Shown here piece after piece: positions 52,493 through 64,000 of a stretch of 64,000 nucleotides of DNA; the stretch's first letter is position 1; the number at the start of each line of letters is the position of its first letter. The position numbers were made by a program, and so were the translations under genes. The stretch spans positions 9,634,501-9,698,500 of the forward strand of contig NZ_CP011509.1 of the NCBI RefSeq assembly GCF_001027285.1, in the 5' to 3' direction. The notes beneath the pieces are model-generated. The model saw only the letters and a list, made by a program, of their open reading frames with translations. It searched no databases and was not told the DNA's origin. The stretch is from Archangium gephyra. Lineage in GTDB: Bacteria > Myxococcota > Myxococcia > Myxococcales > Myxococcaceae.

Positions 52493-53398
52493 ATGGCGGA
52501 CAGTATCTTTGTGGAGTTCGGTCGGTTTGTGTATTCCTCAATAACCTCAACAGGGGGGTATGGGCTCCTTTGGCTGGCTCTTAATGCAATTTTGTCGGTG
52601 TACTTTGCGGCAAGAGTTAACAAAGATGTGTCACACACATATGACAAGCGCATGGAGGAAATCAAGAAGCAACTCAAGACAAGCGCCGATAGTGAAATTG
52701 AAATATTCAAGGGTCAGTTGGCTGAGGTTCGGTCGGTTGGTGTGTCTGCAACCTCAGCCTTTGCCTCTGCTCACTTGGCAACCACAAGCAAGCGGGTGAC
52801 CGCCGTTGAGCAGTTGTGGGCCGTGCTCATCGACATGAAAGATGAATGCTTCAAGATGAGTGCTCGATTCGAAGCGTTAAGTACCGAAGAAGTGGCCGAA
52901 AAACTCAAGCTCAATGGCCGTCAAGCTCTCGAGGCTGCCAGGAAGAGCCTGAGCAAGGATTCTAATGAATTCGTACAAAAATATACTGCATTGGGGCTGC
53001 TTGAGAAAAATAGGCTTTTCATCAGCGACGAGTTGTGGGTTCTCTGTGGTAGTTATCGGCTGCTCATGATACGCGTTGTGTTCATGTATAGGGAGTACAT
53101 GAACAATGGCCGCTTGTTTCTCTGGAAAGAAGACGAGGCCATCAAAGACTTGTGTGTAAATCTTATGGGTGAAGAACAGGTGAGCAGGCTGAGTGCGTCG
53201 ACCTCGCAAATGATTGTTACTGCATCGACCGTTGCCGAGGATAAAATATTGAAGGGTGCGCGTGAATGGGTTTCCGGGAGGCTTGCTGCGGATATGGCGA
53301 TCGTGGAAACAAGCAGAATCCGGAAGCTGATTGAATCTGAAATTATTGCGATATCCATGATTGATGTGGAAACGGCGAACGACAAAAAAAAGCCCTAG
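52493..53398 (+). CDS. AT-rich orphan membrane-anchored helical protein
   Basis: The protein is 301 aa from the ATG at MADSIFVEFGRF; a start 25 codons earlier (52418) has no better ribosome site. One N-terminal membrane helix (YGLLWLALNAILSVYFAA) is followed by long helices, including the coiled-coil-like RMEEIKKQLKTSADSEIEIF. No catalytic motif is visible. Base composition and codon use are clearly AT-richer than in the neighbours and the gene stands among IS debris, so it arrived by transfer. A toxin, immunity or phage-defence role is possible but not shown. Confidence 0.6.
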   Translation: MADSIFVEFGRFVYSSITSTGGYGLLWLALNAILSVYFAARVNKDVSHTYDKRMEEIKKQLKTSADSEIEIFKGQLAEVRSVGVSATSAFASAHLATTSKRVTAVEQLWAVLIDMKDECFKMSARFEALSTEEVAEKLKLNGRQALEAARKSLSKDSNEFVQKYTALGLLEKNRLFISDELWVLCGSYRLLMIRVVFMYREYMNNGRLFLWKEDEAIKDLCVNLMGEEQVSRLSASTSQMIVTASTVAEDKILKGAREWVSGRLAADMAIVETSRIRKLIESEIIAISMIDVETANDKKKP

Positions 53399-53505
53399 GT
53401 CTGACAATTTTGAGTGTTGTGAATAATCGGCCGTTTGCGGCTCATAGCACTACCTCGCTGTAATCGAAGGCGCCCATCACCAGATACTTTTGGCAGTGGC
53501 CGTGC

Positions 53506-54075
53506 TCAGGGCGCTGCCTGCTGGCTCACCGGGAAGGTGACATTCACGAAGGTGACTGTGCGGGGCCCCTGTGCTTCCCACAGCTTGAGGGTGCAGGGGC
53601 AGCCGAGCTGCGCGCGCTCCCCCTTGATGCCCACCACGACGGCACCGGCCCCATTCGCTGGAATGGGCGCCTCTTGCCACCGGGTGAGATCCACCTCTTC
53701 CCCCGTCGAGTCCACCAGCGCCGCCCCCGCCAGCGTCCAGGGCTCCGCGCCAGGGTTAACGAGGCGCAGCCGCACAGCCACGCTTGCCGGGCGGGTCTCG
53801 CCCGTGGGCGTGTAGCTGTGGCTCCAGGCCCAATCCAGCCCAAGCGCGTTGGCTGGCCGCTCCCTCACCCACAAGCGAATGTCCTTGGACGCCACGACCC
53901 CCACCCCCTCCAGCCATGCGGCCCCCATAAGCCCGTCCGGTCCCTCACCTTCGGCCAGAAGCCGCGCCTTATCCTCTTAGCATTGGCGCGCTTCGGCCCG
54001 TGCTTCGTCACGCTCTTTCTTGAGCACCTCGGGCGGGCGCGGCTGCCGGAACACCTCCACCCGGCGCGGTGAGTG
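53506..54075 (-). pseudogene. DUF2381 family gene with in-frame stop, N-terminus missing
   Basis: The frame reads RRVEVFRQPRPPEVLKKERD and EARAEARQC, an in-frame TAA (53977-53979), then EDKARLLAEGEGPDGLMGAA, followed by VAVRLRLVNPGAEPWTLAGA and QLGCPCTLKLWEAQGPRTVT. This is the C-terminal half of the Myxococcus DUF2381/TIGR02268 family, which is normally about 300 residues. The N-terminal signal peptide half is absent. Inactive. Confidence 0.7.
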
Positions 54076-54138
54076 TCAACGTAGTTGTCGCGAGAAGCTG
54101 ACTCAAGCAGTGTGCCTAAATAAAGCACTGCAGGGGTG

Positions 54139-54201
54139 GGGTGCGGTGAGCAGGCGAACGGCTTCGCGTGGGCACGCTGCGAGAGTTGCAAGGACGATGC
54201 G
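54139..54201 (+). pseudogene. second IS91-type transposase scrap
   Basis: Bases 54159-54197 match 49926-49964 at 36 of 39 positions. The translation gives NGFAWARCESCKDD versus [14 protein letters not shown] in the larger remnant. Only this short zinc-binding segment remains. Confidence 0.6.
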
Positions 54202-54433
54202 GTCCACCATCCACCCGAGCAAAGCAGGTGCTGGGCGCGTAGCGGACGAAGCAGGCGTAGGCCGGCAAGAGTGGCCTTCCAGTGGTGAACCGAGACTGCA
54301 CGGGAACTGTCTGGAATCCCGCGAGGGCCCACCCCCCGCGCGAGAAATCAAACCCAGACGGCGCTCACTCCAATCGTGCCGTGCTACCACGTCCCTCCAG
54401 CCCTCGCCGGGGCTCAGACTGTGGGGGAATTTC

Positions 54434-58020
<3,587 letters not shown>

Positions 58021-58192
58021 AACGAAGCGGGCCGGCTCCACCGTCCGTAGCCGGGCGGGTGGGCAGAGCCCTCCCCTCCCTCCCTGAGAGGGGGGCGAGT
58101 GCGCCGCGACGAATCGCTGAAGAGGCATGGGAGGATGGGACCTCCTCTTCTATTCTTCGGGACAGGCGCTCCCCGCCGGTCCACCGTTCCCC

Positions 58193-61100
58193 ATGCCCCC
58201 TGCCCTCCGCGGATTCCGGAACGAGTCCCGCCCCGCGCTTGACTCGCTCCGGGTCCGCGTGAGCGCGCTGGCCACGAGAGTGCTGCTGGGCCTCCTGCTG
58301 GCAGTCCCCGCGAATGCCTGGGCCCTGGAGCCGGGCAAGGCGTTGACCCAGTTTCCCTCCAGCACCTGGCAGACGGAGGACGGGCTGCCGCAGAACAGCA
58401 TCCTGTCCCTCGTCCAGACGGCGGACGGCTACCTCTGGGGCGGCACCTATGAGGGGCTGGTGCGCTTCGACGGCGTGCGCTTCACCGTCTTCGATCCGGA
58501 GAACACGCCGGCCCTCCCGGATCGCTTCATCTGGGGCCTCGCCCGCGGCCAGGACGGAACGCTGTGGATCGGCACGGGCTCGGGGCTCGCCGGCATGCGG
58601 GAGGGCACCTTCTTCCGCGTCACCCCACCCCAGGGCATCACCCTGAGCAACCTGCGCCGCCTGCTGCCCGCCCGGGATGGGAGTCTGTGGATCACCACCG
58701 CCGGTCACGGGCTGCTGCGCCTCTCCCAGGGACACTTCCAGGTGTGGAAGGCCGGAGATGGGCTCGGCAGCGATCACGTGGATGCGCTCGCCGAGGACGC
58801 GGCCGGCAATCTCTGGGTGGCCTCGCAGGGCGGTCTGCTGCGATGGGATGGCTCCGCTTTCCAGAAGGGGCCCGCCTTCGCGGACACGCCTTCCCGCGTG
58901 CTGTCGCTCGCGCTGGACCGGGACGGCGGCCTCTGGGCCGGCACCCTGAATGGCCTCGTGTACCGGCTGCGGGAGGGGAGGATGCACCCGGTGCCCGAGG
59001 CGAGCCTGCCGGGCACCCCCATCGGGGTCCTGCTCGTGGACCGGCCAGGCACGCTCTGGGTGGGGAGCACGGACCGGGGGCTGTTGCGCCTGGCCCACGG
59101 CCAGCGCTCCGTCCTGGAAACCCCCTCCGGGCTGGAAGGTGACGCGATCCTCGCCCTGCTGGAGGACGCCGAGGGCAACCTCTGGGTGGGGACGGAGTCG
59201 CGGGGACTGCACCGCCTCGAGGATGGGCTCTTCTCCCCGTACGGCCGCCCCGAGGGGGTGGTGCACGACATGATGGCCGCCCTCCACGAGTCCCGGGACG
59301 GCGGCCTCTGGTTCGCCACCCAGGGCGGCGGCGTCACCCGCCTGAAGCAGGGGGAGATGACGCACTGGACGACGCGCGAAGGGCTCCCGAGCAACCGGGT
59401 CCTCTCCATCGCCGAGGCGAGGGACGGCGGCCTCTGGCTCGGCACCCAGCGAGGCGTGAGCCGCTGGCGGGCGGGGAGGCTCACCCGCTCGCTCGGAGAG
59501 GCCGAGGGACTGCACGGGGGCGTGCGCACCGTCCACGAGGATGAGCAAGGCACCCTCTGGGCCGGAACCCATCTGGGGCTCGCCCGCTGGAGTGGGAAGC
59601 GCTTCGAGCTGCTCTCGCCACGGGACGGGTGGCCCGGCGCCTCCATCACCGTCCTGCACCCGCGGGCCGCGGGAGGTTTCTGGGTGGGCTCCGGCAATGG
59701 CGGCCTGGGCTTCGTGCGGGAGGGCCGCTTCGTCCCCCTGGCATCCGCGGAGACACCGCTCACCGGCTCCATCCTGACGCTCCACGAAGAGGCCGAGGGC
59801 ACGCTCTGGATCGGCTCCACCGCGGGACTCACCCGCTGGAAGGCGGGGCGCTTCACACGCTTCACCCGGGCCGAGGGGCTCTTCGACGACGCCATCTTCC
59901 AGGCCCTGCCCGATGGGCGCGGCAACCTGTGGCTGGGCTGCAACAAGGGCGTCTTCCGCGTCTCCCAGGAGGAGCTGGACGCGGTGGCCGAGGGCCGGCT
60001 CGCACGCGTCCGGTCGCGGCTCCATGGGACGGACGACGGGATGCGCTCCCCGGAGTGCAACGCGGTGGGGTGGCCCTCCGGGCTGCGCAGCCGGGATGGC
60101 CGGCTGTGGTTCCCCACCATCCGCGGCGCCGTCGTCTACGATCCGAACCACGAGCTGGCGCCCGCGGCCCCGCCGCCACCGGTGCTCCTCGAGGAGGTCC
60201 GGGTGGATGGGCGGACCGTGCCCGCCTCCCAGTGGGGCCAGCTCCCTCCCGGCACGGAGCGTGTCGAAATCCACTACACGTCCCCGCGCCTGGGTTCGCC
60301 GCGGCGCCTGCGCTTCCGCTACCAGCTCGAGGGCCTGGACAAGGACTGGGTGGAGGCCGGGCCGGAGCAGCGCAAGGCCGGCTACACCCACCTGCCGCCG
60401 GGGCACTACCGGTTCCGCGTCATGGCGCTCTCGGCGGAGGACGGCCAGACGACCCCCATCGCGGAGCTGAGCATCCACCAGCAACCCCGCTTCCACGAGA
60501 CGCGCCTCTTCCGGGCGGCCTGCGTGCTGGCGGGGGCGCTGGTCATCGCCGGTGGGATGTGGCTGCGCCTGCGCGAACACCGCCAGCGCCAGCGCCAGCT
60601 CCAGGCGCGCGTCGAGGAGCGCACCACCGAGCTGAGGGCCCGCCTCCAGGAGCTCCAGGACACCCGGGAGCGGCTCGTCCAGGCGGAGAAGCTGGCCGCG
60701 GTGGGGACGCTCGCCTCGGGCGTCGGGCATGAGATCAACAACCCGCTCGCCTTCATCATCTCCAACCTCAACTACGTGACGGGGGAGCTGCGAGACCTCA
60801 CGAAGCGCGAGGAGGAGTCCGAGCGCTGGCAGGAGGTGGAGCAGGCCCTCTCCGAGGCGAAGGTGGGCGCGGAGCGGGTGCGCCGCATCGTGGCGGACCT
60901 GCGGACCCTGGCCCGCGCCCAACGGGAGCCCTCGAAGGAGGTGGACCTCCACACGCTGCTCGACGTGACCCTGGCGACGGCGGACGGACAGCTCCGCCCT
61001 CGGGCCCGGGTGGTGAAGGAGTATGGGACGCCGCCGACGGTGCTCGGTGACGAGCTGCGGCTGGGCCAGGTCTTCCTCCATCTGCTCGTCAACGCCGCCC

Positions 61101-61423
61101 AGGCCATCCCCGAGGGACGCGCGGACCAGAACGAGGTGCAGGTCACCACGCGCCGGGACGAGCGGGGGCACGCCGTCATCGAGGTGAGCGACACGGGGGT
61201 GGGAATTCCTCCCGAGGTGCTGCCGCACATCTTCGAGCCCTTCTTCACCACCAGACCCGTGGGCGAGGGAACCGGGCTCGGCCTGTCCATCTGCCATACC
61301 CACCTGCAGGCCATGGGCGGCGACATCCAGGTGCGGAGCGCGCCGGGACGCGGCACCACCTTCACGGTCACCCTCCCGCCTTGCGCCTGGCCGAATCGGC
61401 TCACCGGTTCGAACCGTTCGTAG
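58193..61423 (+). CDS. two-component sensor kinase with periplasmic propeller (Reg_prop, Y_Y_Y)
   Basis: The protein is 1076 aa. A signal-like helix near residues 22-43 is followed by two seven-bladed propellers of Reg_prop repeats (for example DGYLWGGTYEGLVRFDG, EGNLWVGTESRGLHRLEDG), a Y_Y_Y domain (FRYQLEGLDKDWVEAGPEQ), one membrane helix (RAACVLAGALVIAGGMWLRL), a coiled coil, HisKA (GVGHEINNPLAF) and HATPase (DTGVGIPPEVLPHIFEPFFT, GTGLGLSICHTHLQ). No receiver or DNA-binding domain is attached, unlike Bacteroides hybrid systems. It presumably senses a carbohydrate or other exported ligand. Confidence 0.92.
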   Translation: MPPALRGFRNESRPALDSLRVRVSALATRVLLGLLLAVPANAWALEPGKALTQFPSSTWQTEDGLPQNSILSLVQTADGYLWGGTYEGLVRFDGVRFTVFDPENTPALPDRFIWGLARGQDGTLWIGTGSGLAGMREGTFFRVTPPQGITLSNLRRLLPARDGSLWITTAGHGLLRLSQGHFQVWKAGDGLGSDHVDALAEDAAGNLWVASQGGLLRWDGSAFQKGPAFADTPSRVLSLALDRDGGLWAGTLNGLVYRLREGRMHPVPEASLPGTPIGVLLVDRPGTLWVGSTDRGLLRLAHGQRSVLETPSGLEGDAILALLEDAEGNLWVGTESRGLHRLEDGLFSPYGRPEGVVHDMMAALHESRDGGLWFATQGGGVTRLKQGEMTHWTTREGLPSNRVLSIAEARDGGLWLGTQRGVSRWRAGRLTRSLGEAEGLHGGVRTVHEDEQGTLWAGTHLGLARWSGKRFELLSPRDGWPGASITVLHPRAAGGFWVGSGNGGLGFVREGRFVPLASAETPLTGSILTLHEEAEGTLWIGSTAGLTRWKAGRFTRFTRAEGLFDDAIFQALPDGRGNLWLGCNKGVFRVSQEELDAVAEGRLARVRSRLHGTDDGMRSPECNAVGWPSGLRSRDGRLWFPTIRGAVVYDPNHELAPAAPPPPVLLEEVRVDGRTVPASQWGQLPPGTERVEIHYTSPRLGSPRRLRFRYQLEGLDKDWVEAGPEQRKAGYTHLPPGHYRFRVMALSAEDGQTTPIAELSIHQQPRFHETRLFRAACVLAGALVIAGGMWLRLREHRQRQRQLQARVEERTTELRARLQELQDTRERLVQAEKLAAVGTLASGVGHEINNPLAFIISNLNYVTGELRDLTKREEESERWQEVEQALSEAKVGAERVRRIVADLRTLARAQREPSKEVDLHTLLDVTLATADGQLRPRARVVKEYGTPPTVLGDELRLGQVFLHLLVNAAQAIPEGRADQNEVQVTTRRDERGHAVIEVSDTGVGIPPEVLPHIFEPFFTTRPVGEGTGLGLSICHTHLQAMGGDIQVRSAPGRGTTFTVTLPPCAWPNRLTGSNRS

Positions 61424-61465
61424 CCGCCCGAGCGCACCGAGCGCGGCGAGGACGAAGCCAAACGT

Positions 61466-61495
61466 TTGACATCCTGAATTTTTGGTTGCTACTTT
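61466..61495 (+). promoter_or_regulatory. sigma-70-like promoter of carbohydrate-binding lipoprotein
   Basis: TTGACA (61466-61471) and TACTTT (61490-61495) are separated by 18 bases, in an AT-rich patch upstream of the lipoprotein gene. The -35 is a perfect match; the -10 is partial. Confidence 0.5.
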
Positions 61496-61596
61496 CTTCG
61501 GGAAACGAACAAAGTTGATCGAGGGGCGTTGGGAGCACCGCTCAAGGAGCCCGCCCCGTCGCAGCACCTTCCGCCGCACCCCACTCTCGCCGGAGC

Positions 61597-63351
61597 GTGA
61601 ATGACGTGATGACCCCACGGAATCGCCTGGTCGTGTCCTCGCTGTTGCTTCTGACGGTCCTCGTACAAACTGCTTGTGGCGACCCGGCTGAGAAGCCCGT
61701 CGCCACGCTGACGCGGGTGAGTGTGACCCCGGACAGCATCCCCCTCTCCGCCGGAGCCACCCAGCAACTCACCGTCACCGGGACCTACAGCGATGGCTCG
61801 ACGAAGAGCCTCACGGCGGACGCGACCTTCGCCTCCGACACCCCCGCCACCGCCACGGTGAGCAGCCCGGGCGGCCTGGTGACGGCCGTCGCCGCCGGGA
61901 CGGCCCGGATCACCGCCACGGTCTCCGGCAAGAGCGCGACGACGAACGTGTCGGTCACCGCGGTGTCGACCGCGCCCGCGGCGAACCAGATCGTCTTCTA
62001 CGACGGCTATGGCACGGACGTGAGCTTCGCGGACTTCGGCGGCGCCGCCAACAGCGTCACCGTCGACGCCACCGAGACCTTCAACGGCCGCAAGGTCATC
62101 AACTTCCAGGTCACCAGCACCGGGAACTACTCCGGCGGCGCCTGGGTCACCTCGACGCCCCGCGACCTCTCCGCCTACAACGCGCTGACCTTCTGGGCGA
62201 AGGCGAGCAAGGCCGAGACGCTCAACGTGACGGGCATCGGCAACAACGCGGGCATTGGCTCCGGTACCGGCTTTGGCAGCGAGCGGGCCGCGCTCGCGCT
62301 CACCACGGAGTGGCGGAAGTACACCATCCCCATCCCCAACCCGGCCAAGTACAAGAACGTGGGAGGCCTCTTCCACATCGCCGACGCACCGGACGGCTAC
62401 ACCCTCCACCTCGCCGACGTCCTCTATGAGCACCTCGGCACCAGCGTCCTCGGCGCGGGCACGGCCTCCATCGGCAACGGCAACACCACCCCGGTGTCGG
62501 TCGCGACGGCCGGCACCTACACCATCGATGCGAGCCAGAGCCAGGCCGTCTTCTCCGTCGCGGGCGACCCGGGGAGCCCGATCACCCTCAAGCCGGTGGC
62601 CAACGCCTTCTTCGACTTCACCTCGTCCAACACGTCCGTCGCCACGGTCGACAGCGGCGGCGTCGTCACCGGCGTGAGTGCCGGCGGCCCGGTGACCCTC
62701 TCCGCCACGCTGGGTGGCGTGGCGGCCAGCGGCTCCTACGCCATCACCGTCACCGGCGTGCTGGCCCAGCCGTCCACCCTGCCGCCCGCGCCCACTCACG
62801 CGCCCGGGGACTCCGTGTACTCGCTCTACAGTTCCGTGACGGGTGGTTACACGGGCACCGCCTCCGACCAGAGCGCCAAGGTCGACACGTGGCGGACGGG
62901 CTGGAGCGCCGGGTCCGGTGGAGAGCCGTTCACCGTCACCACTGGCGCCGGCAGCGCCGCTCCCCGCAAGTACGCCTTCACCAACACGGCGACCTACGTC
63001 GGCGTCGAGTTCTACGGCACCGCCGGTGCCAACCAGATCGACGCGGCGGGACGGGGGCTCACCAGGCTGCACCTGGACCTGTGGACGCCGGACAACGCGA
63101 CCAACTTCCAGGTGAAGCTGGTCGACTTCGGAGCCGACGGCGCCTTTGGTGGCGGCGACGACACCGAGGGCACCGCCACCCTCACGGCCGACTCGACGCC
63201 GCCGCTCGCCACCGGAGCCTGGCTCTCCTATGAGCTGACGCTGGCCAGCGACTTCCCGGGCCTGGCGAACATGCACCACCTGGCCCAGATGGTCCTGGTC
63301 GCCCCCAACGGCGGCACGATGTTCCTCGACAACCTCTACTTCCACCCGTAG
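61597..63351 (+). CDS. lipoprotein with Ig-like (Big_2) and ExoP/CBM-like domains
   Basis: The protein is 584 aa from GTG; an ATG four codons later (61609, MTPRNRLVVSS) is equally possible. The signal peptide ends QTAC (lipobox). The first domain (VTPDSIPLSAGATQQLTVTG) is a bacterial Ig-like Big_2. Then comes a carbohydrate-binding-like sandwich (NQIVFYDGYGTDVSFADFGG, STPRDLSAYNALTFWAKASK). A second Ig-like domain and a C-terminal sandwich resembling the ExoP galactose-binding domain (LHLDLWTPDNATNFQVKLVD) follow. No catalytic domain is present. It probably binds polysaccharide at the cell surface. Confidence 0.78.
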   Translation: MNDVMTPRNRLVVSSLLLLTVLVQTACGDPAEKPVATLTRVSVTPDSIPLSAGATQQLTVTGTYSDGSTKSLTADATFASDTPATATVSSPGGLVTAVAAGTARITATVSGKSATTNVSVTAVSTAPAANQIVFYDGYGTDVSFADFGGAANSVTVDATETFNGRKVINFQVTSTGNYSGGAWVTSTPRDLSAYNALTFWAKASKAETLNVTGIGNNAGIGSGTGFGSERAALALTTEWRKYTIPIPNPAKYKNVGGLFHIADAPDGYTLHLADVLYEHLGTSVLGAGTASIGNGNTTPVSVATAGTYTIDASQSQAVFSVAGDPGSPITLKPVANAFFDFTSSNTSVATVDSGGVVTGVSAGGPVTLSATLGGVAASGSYAITVTGVLAQPSTLPPAPTHAPGDSVYSLYSSVTGGYTGTASDQSAKVDTWRTGWSAGSGGEPFTVTTGAGSAAPRKYAFTNTATYVGVEFYGTAGANQIDAAGRGLTRLHLDLWTPDNATNFQVKLVDFGADGAFGGGDDTEGTATLTADSTPPLATGAWLSYELTLASDFPGLANMHHLAQMVLVAPNGGTMFLDNLYFHP

Positions 63352-63499
63352 CGGCGGTGTTCGCTGGCGCCGTGGCCTCGAGGGGCCCGGCGCCGGCATT
63401 TCGGCGAGCGGCACCTGCCGAGCCGCTCGCCAGACAGACACCCGGAAACGAACCGCGCGCCTCCGCTGAGAAGGACCGGGAGGCGCGCGGGGTTCAGCG

Positions 63500-63830
63500 G
63501 GTCATCGGACCGCGCTCAGGACGGATGGAGCGCCGACGCCGCCTGCAGGTCGTGAGGTGGGCCGCCCACGCGGTGGGGTTGAACGACAGCTCGAGTCGCA
63601 GTCCTCGTGGTGGTTGAGGCCGAGGACGTGCCCGAGCTCGTGCGTCGAGACCGCCTTCCCGTAGTGCCAGCCCGAGCAGTCGTCAGGTATTCAACGTGAT
63701 GGTGGCGTTCGCCCTGCGGCTGGCGCTGGCGCCGTGGTTGGCCTCGCACACCATGACGTCGGCAGCGCGCTGTCCTCCGGGGCGCTCGTGCAGCCGTCGG
63801 CGAGCAGACCGCCGGGGAGCTCTCCACGGT
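63500..63830 (-). pseudogene. metzincin zinc-protease pseudogene in three frames
   Basis: On the minus strand one frame reads VMVCEANHGASASRRANATI then TLNT and a stop. A second frame reads DCSGWHYGKAVSTHELGHVL and GLNHHEDC, with the metzincin motif HExxHxxGxxH at 63610-63642 intact. A third reads LSFNPTAWAAHLTTC to the end. The order matches a snapalysin/matrixin-like secreted protease. At least two indels make it non-functional as sequenced. The remaining 170 bases to the window end hold nothing I can support. Confidence 0.6.
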
Positions 63831-64000
63831 GGTGCCCCGCGCCACCGTGCCGCCCCGAGGCGCTCTCGAGCCTCTGCGAGGAGCGCGCGATGCCGCCGAG
63901 CCCCGGCAGGCTCCCCCCCTTTCGCGGCCTCCCCGCGCCTTCGCCGTGTCCGTCCTCGTTTCAGGCGGGTCCCCCAGGTGTAGTATATTTCCTGGCTTAT

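Noticed and set aside
58072-58096. Intrinsic terminator after rph
   Set aside because: The CCTCCC...GAGGGGGG pairing is irregular and has no T-run, and the sensor-kinase leader begins nearby.

Overview
The window is high-GC DNA with the gene families of a fruiting myxobacterium, most likely a member of the Cystobacterineae (Archangium, Cystobacter, Melittangium or Myxococcus relatives). The clues are many lipoproteins and secreted proteins of unknown function, the Myxococcus paralog families DUF2378 (TIGR02265) and DUF2381, a TPR-tailed protein, a eukaryote-type Ser/Thr kinase, a PilT-like ATPase, a beta/gamma-crystallin protein and a MopE/RCC1 lipoprotein. I assign the taxon from family content only. 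No rRNA, complete tRNA or CRISPR array is present.

Bases 1-18.5 kb hold mostly intact single-gene units. These are a truncated TPR protein, small lipoproteins (one with a JAMM-like motif), an orphan type II thioesterase, a UPF0489/peptide-arginase-like protein, an M4 metalloprotease, an AAA ATPase and an AlkB-like oxygenase. They are followed by a tightly coupled ECF sigma factor / zinc-finger anti-sigma factor / caspase-plus-beta-barrel operon. Next come an MBL-fold hydrolase, a DUF3943 protein, an acyl-CoA desaturase, a decapeptide-repeat secreted protein and an isopenicillin-N-synthase-like dioxygenase.

Bases 18.5-23.2 kb are a decayed zone. They contain an IS5-type transposase remnant, a broken acyltransferase, an atypically AT-rich membrane protein, a miniature inverted-repeat element, a Ser/Thr kinase whose C-terminus is frameshifted, and a DUF4291 gene with its middle deleted.

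Bases 23.2-49.6 kb return to well-kept genes. They include a BMP-family lipoprotein, a Cys-rich Sel1 protein, an ABC exporter/thioredoxin operon, CstA with its YbdD partner, an endonuclease/phosphatase-fold lipoprotein, a PilT-like ATPase, DUF2267 and DUF2378 proteins and a glycosyltransferase-like membrane protein. The stretch continues with a crystallin-fold protein, lipoproteins, a GMC oxidoreductase, a Suv3-type RNA helicase, KptA divergent from a LysR regulator, and an RCC1-MopE lipoprotein.

Bases 49.6-55.3 kb are a second junkyard. Three pieces of an IS91-type transposase, an IS5-type miniature element, tRNA-like T-arm sequence, a DUF2381 gene with an in-frame stop and a frameshifted secreted protein lie around a conserved-looking pair of small exported proteins and an AT-rich orphan gene. 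Directly after it comes a gene very similar to Firmicute rifampicin phosphotransferase (rph), then a periplasmic-propeller sensor kinase, a carbohydrate-binding-like lipoprotein, and a metzincin protease pseudogene broken into three frames.

The most distinctive intact system is the sigma/anti-sigma/caspase operon (9.6-12.7 kb). An anti-sigma factor with a DUF4384-like outer part controls production of a predicted exported caspase joined to an outer-membrane barrel. The caspase is joined to its own regulator by two ATGA stop-start overlaps.
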